Source: Planctomycetota bacterium (GTDB taxonomy: Bacteria > Planctomycetota > Phycisphaerae > Phycisphaerales > SM1A02). Taken from it: DNA of 23,683 nt. The notes under the pieces are model-generated. The model saw only the letters and a list, made by a program, of their open reading frames with translations. It did no database searches and was not told where the DNA came from. Below are positions 5,131 to 14,015 of the stretch, piece by piece. The translations under genes were made by a program, and so were the position numbers. Where the stretch lies: assembly GCA_003671065.1 (NCBI GenBank), contig QWPU01000007.1, positions 1 to 23,683 on the forward strand, in the 5' to 3' direction. The first letter of the stretch is position 1; every line of letters starts with the position of its first letter.

Positions 5131-7301
5131 ACGAAGGGTTGAAAATGAATCTGAAGCGACCGCAAGCACCGAACGATGTCACGCCGAGCGGACCCGACGA
5201 TCCGTCGCGCTTTCTCAATCGCGATCTGCAGTGGCTCGAGTTCAATCGCCGCGTGCTCGCGCAAGCGCTTGATCCGCGCAATCCGTTGCTTGAGCGCGTG
5301 CGATTCCTTGCGATTTTTGGCTCGAATCTCGACGAGTTCTTCATGAAGCGCGTCGGTGGATTGCGCCGACAAATCGAAGCGGGCGTTGGCAGCCCTCCAT
5401 GGGAACCTCTCACGCCTGCTGAACAACTGGTGCTGATTCGCGAGCGCGCGCTCGAACAAACCGCGCTCGCCACGCGAACCTTTCGCGATGTGTTGGTGCC
5501 GAAGCTTCGCGACGAAAACATTGAACTGCTCGAATGGGCAAGTCTCAACAGCGTTGAGCGCACTGAGGCCGAAGCGTGGTATCGCCGAAACATCTTTCCA
5601 ATTCTGACGCCGCTCGCGGTTGATCCAGGGCATCGCTTCCCGTTCATCTCGAACATGAGCGTGTCGCTTGGAGTGTTGCTTCGTCGACCAGGCGAAAGCG
5701 AAGCGCTCTTCGCGCGCGTGAAAGTGCCTGAAATCGGCGGAAAACTCTACCGTTTCGGTGTAACGCGCCGTTTCGTGCCGCTGCAAGAAATCATCGCGCA
5801 CAATCTTGGTGATCTCTTTCCTGGCATGGAGATCGTCGATGTCCTTCCTTTCCGAGTCACGCGTAATGCAGAAGCCGAGCGCGACAACGAGGACGCCGAA
5901 GATTTGCTCGAGCAAATTCAACAGCAATTGAAGGAGCGCCGTTTCGCGCGCGTGGTGCGCCTTGAAATTGGCGCGCGCCATGAGAGTCGCATCATGCGCT
6001 TTCTCGAAGACGAACTGCAACTCGATGAAGGCGACCTCTACGAAACAGACGGCATGCTCGACTGGAGCACGGTGAATGAACTCGCTGATCTTGATGCGAG
6101 TGAGTTGCGTTGGCCCAAGTGGTCGCCCGTGGCACCGCAAGGTCTTGAAGACGATGACGCCGACATCTTCGCGCTCATTCGTAAGGGCGATGTCCTCGTG
6201 CATCATCCCTACGAAAGTTTCGATCACTCCGTTGAGCGCTTCATCGAGGCAGCTGCGGCCGATCCGAAGGTGCTCGCGATCAAGCAAGCGTTGTATCGCA
6301 CCAGTGGCGATTCACCCTTTATTCCAAGCTTGATTCGTGCAGCCGAAAGCGGCAAGCAAGTTGCAGTGCTCGTGGAACTCCGCGCGCGTTTCGACGAAGC
6401 GCGCAACATTGTGTGGGCGCGAAAACTCGAAGACGCTGGCGTGCATGTCGCCTACGGAGTCGTTGGCTACAAGACGCACACCAAGGTTGCGCTTGTCGTG
6501 CGACAAGAGCAAGGCGGTATCCGTTCGTACGCGCACATCGGCACGGGCAACTACAACTCGAAGACCGCGCGTTTGTACGAAGACATTGGTCTGCTCACCT
6601 GTGATGCGGCGATCACCGAAGACCTCGTGGGCCTCTTCAATTACATGACGGGTCGTTCGCGGCAAACGGAGTATCGCAAACTACTCATCGCGCCCGTTGC
6701 GATGAAGCGCCGATTCATCGAGTGCATCGATCACGAAGCAAGCCTTGCGCGCGCAGGTAAAGTTGGTCGCATCATCGTGAAGATGAATCAGCTGGAAGAT
6801 CGCAATGTCACCGACGCGCTGTATCGTGCGGGGATTGCGGGAGTTTCGATCGACCTCATCGTGCGCGGCTTCTGCTGCCTTCGTCCTGGCGTGCGCGGCT
6901 TGAGTGAGAACATTCGCGTGACCTCCACAATCGGCCGTTTCCTCGAGCACAGTCGCGTGTTTTGGTTTGGCGGCGGTCAAGCCGATCCGCTTGATGGCGA
7001 GTTCTACATTGGCAGCGCTGATTGGATGTATCGCAATCTCAACACGCGTGTTGAGTGCGCCGCGCCAATTGAGCAACGCGCGCATCGCGAGCGATTGTGG
7101 AGCGTGCTGCAGTATCACATGACCGATCGACGACAGCGATGGATCATGACCGCGGATGGTGGATACGAATTGTCTGATCCTGCGGAATTGCCGACGGACG
7201 CGCAGTCGAATGATGTTGACTTTCTCGGTACGCAGCAGCGAGTCATGCGCGATGTGTTAGACGCGCGTGCGAGAGAATCGGCCATGCGGCTTCACTCCTA
7301 G
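5127..7301 (+). CDS. ppk1: Polyphosphate kinase 1
   Basis: The 724-residue protein has the length and domain order of PPK1, which reversibly builds inorganic polyphosphate from ATP: N domain (FLNRDLQWLEFNRRVL at 29-44 and the SNLDEFFMKRV segment), head domain, then two phospholipase-D-like catalytic domains. The autophosphorylated histidine is His451 in GYKTHTK (E. coli His435), and the second catalytic His is His608 in FLEHSR (E. coli His592). YAHIGTGNYNSKTARLYED and CCLRPGVRGLSENIRV are also family blocks. The ATG at 5127 overlaps the PTPS stop as ATGA and has GGAAG 7 nt upstream, so the two are translationally coupled; a second ATG at 5145 with AAGGG upstream is possible. It ends 7 nt before a convergent pseudopilin gene, with no obvious terminator. 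Confidence 0.96.
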   Translation: MNEGLKMNLKRPQAPNDVTPSGPDDPSRFLNRDLQWLEFNRRVLAQALDPRNPLLERVRFLAIFGSNLDEFFMKRVGGLRRQIEAGVGSPPWEPLTPAEQLVLIRERALEQTALATRTFRDVLVPKLRDENIELLEWASLNSVERTEAEAWYRRNIFPILTPLAVDPGHRFPFISNMSVSLGVLLRRPGESEALFARVKVPEIGGKLYRFGVTRRFVPLQEIIAHNLGDLFPGMEIVDVLPFRVTRNAEAERDNEDAEDLLEQIQQQLKERRFARVVRLEIGARHESRIMRFLEDELQLDEGDLYETDGMLDWSTVNELADLDASELRWPKWSPVAPQGLEDDDADIFALIRKGDVLVHHPYESFDHSVERFIEAAAADPKVLAIKQALYRTSGDSPFIPSLIRAAESGKQVAVLVELRARFDEARNIVWARKLEDAGVHVAYGVVGYKTHTKVALVVRQEQGGIRSYAHIGTGNYNSKTARLYEDIGLLTCDAAITEDLVGLFNYMTGRSRQTEYRKLLIAPVAMKRRFIECIDHEASLARAGKVGRIIVKMNQLEDRNVTDALYRAGIAGVSIDLIVRGFCCLRPGVRGLSENIRVTSTIGRFLEHSRVFWFGGGQADPLDGEFYIGSADWMYRNLNTRVECAAPIEQRAHRERLWSVLQYHMTDRRQRWIMTADGGYELSDPAELPTDAQSNDVDFLGTQQRVMRDVLDARARESAMRLHS

Positions 7302-7308
7302 CCAGCGA

Positions 7309-7884
7309 CTACCAAATGAGTCGGCGCGGAGCAGTGCTGCCCACGAGACGAATCGGAACCACATCATCGCCTTCAAGCTCGACACTCGCGTTGTCGTCAG
7401 CATCGACTGTGAGATCGAAACTCGCGCGCACAAGTTTCACGCCATTCTCAAACTCAAGCGTGAACGCGCCTGAATCATCGCTTGGTCCGCTCACGCCTTC
7501 GAGCAGCAATTGTTCAGGTCCATCATCGATGTGCATGAGCAGCGCCGAGCTATCGCGATCAAGACGCAGACCAATTTCGCGACCAGCTTCGTCGACGAAG
7601 AGAATCTCATCTCCAACGACATAGCGATCGCGTGCGTCTTCTGGGATCGGACCGAAGTCAACACCGTTGCGCACGAGCGCCATGATGCGATGCATGATGA
7701 CGCGACCCACCACATGCGTGGATGCTTGTTCAGTAGTCGCTTGATAGGCGCGAAAACACGCTGAGAGTGCCGTAAATGTCGCGACTAGGAGCGTCGCACT
7801 GATCGCAAGCGCGATGAGCATTTCGACGAGTGAGAAGCCAGACGCGCGGCGTTTGAAGTTGGAGTGTTGTGATGCACGATTCAT
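7309..7884 (-). CDS. Minor pseudopilin, PilW/GspJ-like
   Basis: The 191-residue protein carries a class III prepilin leader: basic residues, then SGFSLVEMLIALAIS, with cleavage expected after Gly16, Phe17 as the methylated residue and Glu21 at +5. The hydrophobic helix runs to about residue 37. The following segment (ACFRAYQATTEQASTHVVGR) has the amphipathic layout seen in GspJ/PilW proteins, and the C-terminal half is an acidic, beta-rich globular part. Its likely role is a minor subunit of the pseudopilus or pilus tip, acting with the PilX/GspK-like protein encoded just upstream. Its ATG overlaps the upstream stop by four bases, with GAAGGAGG 9 nt before the start, so translation is coupled. 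The exact paralogue (PilW or GspJ) is uncertain. Confidence 0.88.
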   Translation of the reverse strand: MNRASQHSNFKRRASGFSLVEMLIALAISATLLVATFTALSACFRAYQATTEQASTHVVGRVIMHRIMALVRNGVDFGPIPEDARDRYVVGDEILFVDEAGREIGLRLDRDSSALLMHIDDGPEQLLLEGVSGPSDDSGAFTLEFENGVKLVRASFDLTVDADDNASVELEGDDVVPIRLVGSTAPRRLIW

Positions 7885-10280
7885 CCTGGCAACCCTCCTT
7901 CGTGGTAACTGTTGGCAACGGCTTCAACACTTGCTGGCCACGGAATGCCGTCAGGCAACTTCGCATCAGGGTCGTAACTCAAACGCACTTCGCCAAATCC
8001 ACTGAAGCCATCAGTGCCAGGGAGCGCGCCTTCACCATCACCATCAAGCGCGCCGAAGTAACCGAGTGTCGTGTTGAACGCTTCGGGTTGACCGTTGTAG
8101 TACAGCGCACCAGCTCCAGGCAGGGGTCGATAGGTCATGAGGAGTGTTCCAAGCACATCAGCGGTGCCGCGAATATCCATGACGCCAGCGATGATCGTGC
8201 CCTTGAGTTTCACGCGCGGCGTGAGATCAGGATCGGCATCAACTTGATTCGTGAAGTTTCCAACATCAACAGACCAACCTGGAAGCATGATGGAACTGCG
8301 CTGCAGTCGATCGAGCTTCTCGTCGCCGAAGGCCTGCAAGATGTTCTGCAACTCCGCGCCATCAGGTTGCAGTGCAAGTTCAGGATCATCAGGATCACTG
8401 TAAAACCGCGTTGCTCCAGTGATTTGCACCTTGTTGCGCCAGTGCGTGAACTCATTCGGCGTATCGCCTGCAATGGAACCAAGAATCGTGCAACCATCAA
8501 AGCGAATGGAGTTCGACTGCGCGCGCGTGTCGGTGATGGTCGAACCTCCCATGACTGAAACGATGCCGGGAAAGCGCGGTTGATAGACAATCACGCCGCC
8601 GCCCTGATCCACTTGCTTGAGCGCGCCCGTGTAGTTCCAGTTGACGTCAGAGCAGGCGGTTGCTGTTTCGATATAGACCGTTCCCTCGAAGCGACAATTG
8701 ATGAAGAGCGCGTTGGTCCCCTTTGGAATCTTCACATCGCGGAAAGTCATGTCGCGATAAATCGGCCGACGGTAGTAGTCGTACGCCGCGCTAGAACCAA
8801 ATGGCACGGACTCGTAGGGAGCAACCGTCGCGAGCACAATCGAGCCGCCCGCCGCCGCGCCGGCTGCAGCTTGCGCGTTGAAGTTGTTGAGCACGCTTCC
8901 TGCAAACCAGGTGGAGCTTGCTGCGAAATCGCTCGTCGTGACGAGACGCAATTCATCTTCATCGGCGCCAAACCACGCAGGCGAATCGTCACGCGGCGCA
9001 CGCACAGGACCTTGCGCAATGTTGCGCCAATCATCGCCTGCAACGGTTTGCCATTCATCTTCAGTGACGCCGAAGACAAGTCGACCGTTCACCTTCGCAT
9101 AGTGGTCGTAGGTATTGAGCACGCCATCGGAGTAGCCGAGTCGAACATCACGACTGTCAACAACTCCATCGTCGTTGCGATCGGGCTGCGCAAGATCAAG
9201 GAGACGCGCGAGTTGATCGTCAATCCCGGTGAATTCGGCGCCGCCAGCATCAACTCCTGCGGCCGACGCGCGCACTTCATCCCAGACCACCATGCCATCA
9301 CTGTTGCTGTCGTACTCGCTGAGGAAGAGATCGAAGTCATCGACGAATTGATCGCCGTCAAGATCAATGAAGCCTGTTTCGCTGAGCCCAACGCTCTCAC
9401 CTGGATGCGACGGACGCAGTCGCGCGTCGCCATCGACATCGTGCGCGGCAATCGCGGTTGCAAGCACTGCAATCTTGGCAGTGAGCGCATCGGACAAGTA
9501 GCGAAAGTCGCTACGCCTCACCAGCGGATCACCGTTGGCCGCGGTGAGTTCGCCAGGCTCCGTGCCGTAGCGAGTACCGAGCGGACCGACGACGAGCACA
9601 TTTTTTCCAATCATCACGCGGTTGGGTGAGATGACGGCGTACTCGATGCGTTTGAGAATTGAAAACTCAAGCGAAAGCGTGCGACGAATTTCGCCGTCAA
9701 CACCGAGGCTGGTCACGCGAACATGCGTTGTGCCTGGCACGAGTTCGTACATGAGTTGAAACCACAGTCGATCGACATTGGCTTCAAGACGCATTGGGGA
9801 CGCGATGACGGTGCCGCTTTCGAGAATCTCGGGCAGACCCGCGTGTTCGGCGCTCGGCGCAAATGCAGAGGAATCCGCAAGATGCGCATCGCGAATTGCT
9901 CCGCCAAGACCCGCAGGATTCGCCGGTGCCGTGAAGCCATCAGCAGGAAGAATCTCTACGGCGCCGTCGCTGGCGGTGAAATCTCCTGTCCACATGCGCG
10001 AGGCAAAACCAGCGTCAACGACGCCCTTTTCGATGATGAATCGTTTGCACTCGCGCGCTAGTCGTCGCTGCGCAAAGACGAGTCCGCTTTCTGCAGCACT
10101 TTGCGCGCGGCTCACTTTGAGCGAGCTGTCCGCGGTGCGCAGGTTGCCTTGCGCAACGATCGCCATGGCCGCCGCAAGCGAACCGAAGATGACGAGGAAC
10201 ATCATTGCCAGCACGCTGGCGACGCCGCGCGCGCGAGTGCGCGTGCGTCGTCGTGATGTATGTGTCGAACGCAGTTTCAT
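7881..10280 (-). CDS. Large PilX/GspK-like pseudopilin with EF-hand loops
   Basis: This 799-residue protein begins with an Arg-rich segment, then ARGVASVLAMMFLVIFGSLA (residues 17-36), the PilX/GspK-type N-terminal helix, which like GspK lacks Glu at +5. Residues 280-380 contain canonical EF-hand loops: 306-317 (DLDGDQFVDDFD), 324-335 (DSNSDGMVVWDE) and 367-378 (DRNDDGVVDSRD), plus a half-site DVDGD at 281-285. Typical GspK is near 300 residues, so this is over twice the usual length. The C-terminal half (from about 500) has repeated beta strands such as GTNALFINCRFEGTVYIET, suggesting a beta-helix-like surface domain. The ATG at 10280 has GAGGAG 6 nt upstream. Expected role: tip or minor pseudopilin on the cell surface, stabilised by calcium. 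The calcium binding follows from the motifs and is unproven. Confidence 0.88.
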   Translation of the reverse strand: MKLRSTHTSRRRTRTRARGVASVLAMMFLVIFGSLAAAMAIVAQGNLRTADSSLKVSRAQSAAESGLVFAQRRLARECKRFIIEKGVVDAGFASRMWTGDFTASDGAVEILPADGFTAPANPAGLGGAIRDAHLADSSAFAPSAEHAGLPEILESGTVIASPMRLEANVDRLWFQLMYELVPGTTHVRVTSLGVDGEIRRTLSLEFSILKRIEYAVISPNRVMIGKNVLVVGPLGTRYGTEPGELTAANGDPLVRRSDFRYLSDALTAKIAVLATAIAAHDVDGDARLRPSHPGESVGLSETGFIDLDGDQFVDDFDLFLSEYDSNSDGMVVWDEVRASAAGVDAGGAEFTGIDDQLARLLDLAQPDRNDDGVVDSRDVRLGYSDGVLNTYDHYAKVNGRLVFGVTEDEWQTVAGDDWRNIAQGPVRAPRDDSPAWFGADEDELRLVTTSDFAASSTWFAGSVLNNFNAQAAAGAAAGGSIVLATVAPYESVPFGSSAAYDYYRRPIYRDMTFRDVKIPKGTNALFINCRFEGTVYIETATACSDVNWNYTGALKQVDQGGGVIVYQPRFPGIVSVMGGSTITDTRAQSNSIRFDGCTILGSIAGDTPNEFTHWRNKVQITGATRFYSDPDDPELALQPDGAELQNILQAFGDEKLDRLQRSSIMLPGWSVDVGNFTNQVDADPDLTPRVKLKGTIIAGVMDIRGTADVLGTLLMTYRPLPGAGALYYNGQPEAFNTTLGYFGALDGDGEGALPGTDGFSGFGEVRLSYDPDAKLPDGIPWPASVEAVANSYHEGGLPG

Positions 10281-10326
10281 CAGATGCTCCTCAGCCTCCA
10301 GCACAAACAGTGAGACACTTCATTCT

Positions 10327-10884
10327 TTAACCAGGCGCTAGCCAAGTTACGCGAGTAATTTCGCGCGGCGTCTCGTCAGCAGGTCCTTGATACTCCACGA
10401 TGACGCGCACGCGCATCATGTCGCTGCTGCCGTCAACAACGACGCCGACGATGTTGAACGGATTAATGTTTTCTACAAACACACGCTGCGACCAACCCTG
10501 CATATCTGTGATGGGAATGCCGAGCGAACTGATCGGTCCGTTGCCGAGCGCAGCGGAAAACGCAACGCCTTGGCCATCATCACCATCGAAATCATCGAGG
10601 TCGTCGAAGTCTTCGACATCAAGTTCGAATGCTTCAGGTCCCCAAAAAGTTTCACCCGTCACAGGATCATGGCGAGGCATGTGCAGTGTGAGTTCGCGAA
10701 TTTCGTTACCGAGTCGCTGCCCAGTGCTGGCGTGCGTCGACCACTCGTTTTGCTTAAAAAACGCTTGCTGCGAAGAGATAATCGCCAGCACGCCTGTGCC
10801 CACGATGATCGTCGCGAGCGCGGTTTCGATGAGCGTGAAGCCGCGGCGTCGGTGATGCGTAGTGGTCAGTGCAGATCGTTTCAT
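10327..10884 (-). CDS. Minor pseudopilin, PilV/GspI-like
   Basis: The 185-residue protein has a textbook prepilin N-terminus, HRRRGFTLIETALATIIVGT, with cleavage after Gly15, Phe16 methylated and Glu20 at +5. The ETALA...GVLAI pattern is that of the PilV/GspI group. An acidic stretch at residues 88-107 (contains DFDDLDDFDGDDGQG) is unusual for a minor pilin and could be a metal site. The start ATG at 10884 has AAGGAG 8 nt before it, and that site overlaps the TAA of the upstream pilC/gspF gene. The next gene (PilX/GspK-like) starts 46 nt after its stop. It probably joins the minor pseudopilin complex that primes pilus or pseudopilus assembly. Confidence 0.88.
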   Translation of the reverse strand: MKRSALTTTHHRRRGFTLIETALATIIVGTGVLAIISSQQAFFKQNEWSTHASTGQRLGNEIRELTLHMPRHDPVTGETFWGPEAFELDVEDFDDLDDFDGDDGQGVAFSAALGNGPISSLGIPITDMQGWSQRVFVENINPFNIVGVVVDGSSDMMRVRVIVEYQGPADETPREITRVTWLAPG

Positions 10885-10896
10885 CAAGCACACTCC

Positions 10897-12132
10897 TTAC
10901 TTTCCAGACACAAGGCTCGACATCTTGAAGATCGGAAGGATGATCGCCATCGCAATGAAGCCAACGACCGAACCCATGAGCACGATCATGATCGGTTCGA
11001 TCATGCTGGTCACAGTCTTGATCGCGTCTTTGAGCGCTTTGCTGTAGAAGATCGAAATCTCATCGAGCACTTCGCCGAGCTTGCCCGACTCTTCACCCGC
11101 AGAAATCATTTGAATCACCGAACGCGGCAGCAATGTGCTTCGCGAAAGTTGCGTCTGCACTTTCTTACCTTGCTTCACCGCGCCATAGACCGAGCGCCAG
11201 AGACGCTTGTAATGACGATTGCCTGAGATGTCGCCGGTGATGGCGATGGTGTCAAGCATGGGCACACCCGCGTTGAGCAGTTCGCCCATCGTTTGCAGCG
11301 AGCGGCTGATGTAGAGCGCGCGAAACATACGCTTTATAATCGGCGCAGAGATCTTGAACTTGTCCCACCACAGGCCGCCGAATTCAGTGCGAATGAAGGC
11401 GATAAACGACGAGATCGTGACCACCGCAGTCAACAGCAGCAGCCACCAATACTTCACCATGAAGGTGGACAAGCCCATCAGAAAGATCGTTGGTCCAGGC
11501 AGCGCGTCTTCTTTACCCTTGAATACGCCCGCAAAACTCGGCAGCACGAAGGTGAGGAGAAACACAGTCGTGGAGATCGCCATGAGCGCGATGATGCCTG
11601 GATAGATGCTCGCGCCGATCACCATCTTGCGCGTTTCGATTTCTTGCGCGAGGTACGCCGCGATGCGATCAAGCATCTTCGCAAACGAACCCGACATCTC
11701 CGACGCTTTCACCATGTTCACATACAGCGGGCCGAACAACTTCGGATGACGCGTGATCGCTTCGGAAAACTGTTTGCCGCTCTCGACATCCGACTTGATC
11801 TGGAACAAGATGCGGCGGAACTTCGCGTTCTGCACTTGCTCGGAAATGCCGTCGAGTGCCGCGCGAATCGAAATACCTGCACGAATCATCACCGCGAGTT
11901 GCGTGGTGAAATCGAGAATGTCCTTCGACGACGGACCTGATGTGTAATTGAATTTCCTGAGCGCGGCGCGAAGGTCTTCACCTGCGGCCGCCATCGGAAC
12001 GAGTTGCACGACATGGTCGCCGCGCGCACGAAGCGCTTGTGCGGCGCCGGCAACGCTTTCCGCAGAAAGCACGCCTGCGGTGAGTTCTCCGCGAGCGTTA
12101 CGAGCTTGAAATCGGTAGTGCTGCATCGGCAT
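10897..12132 (-). CDS. pilC: Inner-membrane platform protein PilC/GspF
   Basis: The 411-residue protein matches the PilC/GspF family in length and layout: an N-terminal segment (YRFQARNARGELTAG), then two GspF domains (about 70-193 and 273-395), each followed by a membrane helix. Hydrophobic helices are seen at about 172-200, 218-246 and 379-402. Family marks include FTTQLAVMIRAGISIRAAL, LNAGVPMLDTI and GEESGKLGEVLDEI. It sits in the inner membrane as the platform that the cytoplasmic ATPase drives to insert or withdraw pilin subunits. It follows the pilT-type gene by 15 nt and precedes three pseudopilin genes. No strong Shine-Dalgarno is visible, and ATG codons at 12132 and 12126 are both possible. 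Whether it serves a pilus or a type II secretion pseudopilus cannot be decided from sequence alone. Confidence 0.94.
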   Translation of the reverse strand: MPMQHYRFQARNARGELTAGVLSAESVAGAAQALRARGDHVVQLVPMAAAGEDLRAALRKFNYTSGPSSKDILDFTTQLAVMIRAGISIRAALDGISEQVQNAKFRRILFQIKSDVESGKQFSEAITRHPKLFGPLYVNMVKASEMSGSFAKMLDRIAAYLAQEIETRKMVIGASIYPGIIALMAISTTVFLLTFVLPSFAGVFKGKEDALPGPTIFLMGLSTFMVKYWWLLLLTAVVTISSFIAFIRTEFGGLWWDKFKISAPIIKRMFRALYISRSLQTMGELLNAGVPMLDTIAITGDISGNRHYKRLWRSVYGAVKQGKKVQTQLSRSTLLPRSVIQMISAGEESGKLGEVLDEISIFYSKALKDAIKTVTSMIEPIMIVLMGSVVGFIAMAIILPIFKMSSLVSGK

Positions 12133-12147
12133 AGGGAATCAAGTGCG

Positions 12148-13230
12148 TTAGGCGGCGAGTTGGCGATCGAGTTTGTCGGGAAACGCCGCTTGTGCGACCG
12201 CGTCTTCACGCGAAATCATGCCGTTGAAGTAGAGCTCGGCAATCGCGTTGTCGAGCGTGGTCATACCGATCGAACGACTGGTCTCGATCACATTGGGAAT
12301 TTCGTAGGTGCGCGCTTCACGAATGATGTTGCGAATCGCGGGCGTGCACAGCATCACTTCGATGGCGGGGACCATGCCCGACTTGTCGATGCGACGGAAC
12401 AGCGTTTGCGAAATGACCGCTTGCAGTGTGTTCGCCAACATCGCGCGAATTTGATTCTGTTGATTCGCTGGATACATGTCGACGATGCGCTCGACGGTCT
12501 GGCTTGCGTTCACAGTGTGCAGCGTTGAGAGCACCAAGTGGCCAGTTTCTGCAGCGGTGATTGCGAGCGCGGTGGTGTCGAGGTCTCGCATTTCGCCGAC
12601 GAGAATGATGTCGGGATCTTGACGCAGTGCGTGCTTGAGACCGCTGCCGAAAGTCGGCATGTCCGCGCCGAGTTCGCGCTGTTCGATCAAACACTTCTGA
12701 CTTTGAAATGTGTACTCGACGGGATCTTCCAGCGTGATGATGTGCTTGCGATAGCGCTCATTCATCGCTTGAATCATGGCGGCGAGCGTTGTCGACTTGC
12801 CCGAACCAGTGTCGCCCGTAACAAGCACGAGACCGCGCGGCAAGTAAGTAAGTCGCGTGATCACTTCAGGAAGATTGAGCGAAGCCAGCGGCGGCACCTT
12901 GGTGCGAATCGCGCGCATCGCCATGCCGACCATGCCGCGTTGCATGTGTGCATTCACGCGATAGCGGCGAAAGCCAGGGATTTCATAGGAGAAATCGAGA
13001 TCGAGGTGTTGTTCGAAGTGGCGGCGTTGGTGTTCGTTGGTGATCGACGCAAGAATGCGCCACATGTCTTCGCCCGTGAGGGTTGGCATGTCGAGCGGTT
13101 GCATGATGGTCTGCGCGCGAATCATCGGCGCGTGACCACTCACAAGGTGCACATCGCTTGAGTCAGCATCGTTGGCCTTGCGAAGGATCTCGTTGAGAGC
13201 GCTGCTGTCGTTGTCGCCTGAAACTTCCAT
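12148..13230 (-). CDS. pilT: PilT-type secretion ATPase (twitching motility / pilus retraction)
   Basis: The 360-residue product is a hexameric cytoplasmic ATPase of the PilT group. Visible sites are Walker A GDTGSGKST (139-147), the Asp box region ITLEDPVEY, Walker B IILVGEMRD, the His box GHLVLSTLHT (230-239) and the AIRNIIRE motif (298-305), which is characteristic of PilT retraction ATPases rather than PilB/GspE. It also lacks the long N-terminal domain and the tetracysteine zinc site of PilB/GspE. The ATG at 13230 has GAGG 8 nt upstream and is preferred to a TTG two codons earlier. It is the first gene of the tight minus-strand cluster. The 204-bp spacer upstream (13231-13434) holds no gene and no clear promoter that I can defend. 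Confidence 0.94.
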   Translation of the reverse strand: MEVSGDNDSSALNEILRKANDADSSDVHLVSGHAPMIRAQTIMQPLDMPTLTGEDMWRILASITNEHQRRHFEQHLDLDFSYEIPGFRRYRVNAHMQRGMVGMAMRAIRTKVPPLASLNLPEVITRLTYLPRGLVLVTGDTGSGKSTTLAAMIQAMNERYRKHIITLEDPVEYTFQSQKCLIEQRELGADMPTFGSGLKHALRQDPDIILVGEMRDLDTTALAITAAETGHLVLSTLHTVNASQTVERIVDMYPANQQNQIRAMLANTLQAVISQTLFRRIDKSGMVPAIEVMLCTPAIRNIIREARTYEIPNVIETSRSIGMTTLDNAIAELYFNGMISREDAVAQAAFPDKLDRQLAA

Positions 13231-13434
13231 GTTCAAACCTCACTGCATCGAGTTGATGACCCACGACCGAACCGCGAACCATGAACGATGGATCGCAACG
13301 AGTGCTTTTCGTCATCGGCGGGAATGAAGGCGTAGTTCAGCGAGCCTGTGTAGGCGGCTCAATTCACGATGATTTGCGTTCGAGTGATTCCGCTCGCGCG
13401 TTCGCGCAGGGCCAGAAACATTGCGCAGTCTTCG

Positions 13435-13938
13435 TTATCCACCTGTAGGCGGTTGTTGTGGCGAACCATCGAGGGGAAGGATCGTGGTGCCAGCGCTTGA
13501 AATCGGGACCTCGTAATGAAGGATGCCCGCTTCGTACAAGATGCGCGCGAATGAACTCGGGTCGCGATATCCCAACGAACCAGTGACGGTCCATCCCGAC
13601 GCGCCGTTGCGCAAACTCGAAAGCGGAACAACCGCAGGGACGGTCGCAGTGACGGTGTGGTTCGGTGGCAGCGCGCGAAGCGCCGCCCAGCGTCCGCCGT
13701 AGCGTGCGCCGTCGCTGAGCGTCAGGACATAGTCAAACTCAACAAGCTCAATCTCGTCCTTACCTGTGTTGCGCAGTTCCATCACGACGGCGACTTCTGC
13801 AAGGGCGCCATCAGTCCGCGTGAGTTGCACATTCACTGCGCGCGCTTCGGGGCGCGCAAGGCTGCAGGCTGCAAGGCCGAGGCAAGAGGCAAGCATGCCG
13901 AGGCGAAAGACGCAGAAACGCGAGTGAGACAGGAGCAT
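13435..13938 (-). CDS. LEA14-like (WHy domain) lipoprotein
   Basis: The 167-residue protein starts with a signal peptide ending in a lipobox LAAC (Cys25). The mature part (residues 35-150) resembles the LEA14/WHy beta-sandwich: VVMELRNTGKDEIELVEFDYVLTL, then GARYGGRW, then LPPNHTVTATVPAVVPLSSL. In that family a conserved pattern of paired strands around an N-x-G or N-T-G turn is typical. LEA14-like proteins are linked to desiccation and stress in plants and occur widely in bacteria with unknown roles. The tail (DGSPQQPPTGG) is flexible. The ATG at 13938 is supported by a TACATT box 8 nt upstream; a second ATG at residue 15 is possible. It precedes pilT by 204 bp on the same strand and is divergent from the large PQQ-like gene. 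The WHy assignment is tentative. Confidence 0.75.
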   Translation of the reverse strand: MLLSHSRFCVFRLGMLASCLGLAACSLARPEARAVNVQLTRTDGALAEVAVVMELRNTGKDEIELVEFDYVLTLSDGARYGGRWAALRALPPNHTVTATVPAVVPLSSLRNGASGWTVTGSLGYRDPSSFARILYEAGILHYEVPISSAGTTILPLDGSPQQPPTGG

Positions 13939-13946
13939 CGAAGGGA

Positions 13947-14015
13947 AATGTAGCACGACTCGCGGCGTTGCCGTGGTGAAGTTGATGAGTGCGCGTGCCG
14001 CCTCGCCGTTACCCT
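13947..14015. promoter_or_regulatory. Divergent promoter pair between the LEA14-like lipoprotein and the PQQ-like gene
   Basis: The 84-bp spacer holds TACATT on the minus strand (13947-13952, read GTGCTACATTTCCC, 8 nt before the lipoprotein ATG) and TACCCT on the plus strand (14010-14015, 7 nt before the ATG at 14023). Neither start has a Shine-Dalgarno. Both spacings are close to the leaderless distance of 6 nt. Confidence 0.42.

Noticed and set aside
4782..6287. A 501-codon open frame antisense to the PTPS and ppk1 genes
   Set aside because: It lies opposite two well-supported enzymes, has no recognisable motif, and is rich in Arg/His/Ala as expected for an antisense shadow of this codon usage.
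7302..7308. A terminator between convergent ppk1 and the pseudopilin gene
   Set aside because: Only 7 bases separate the two stops and no hairpin with a T-tract is present nearby.
13342..13360. A 5-bp stem (GAGCC/GGCTC) in the spacer upstream of pilT
   Set aside because: Too short, and no T-tract follows on either strand.
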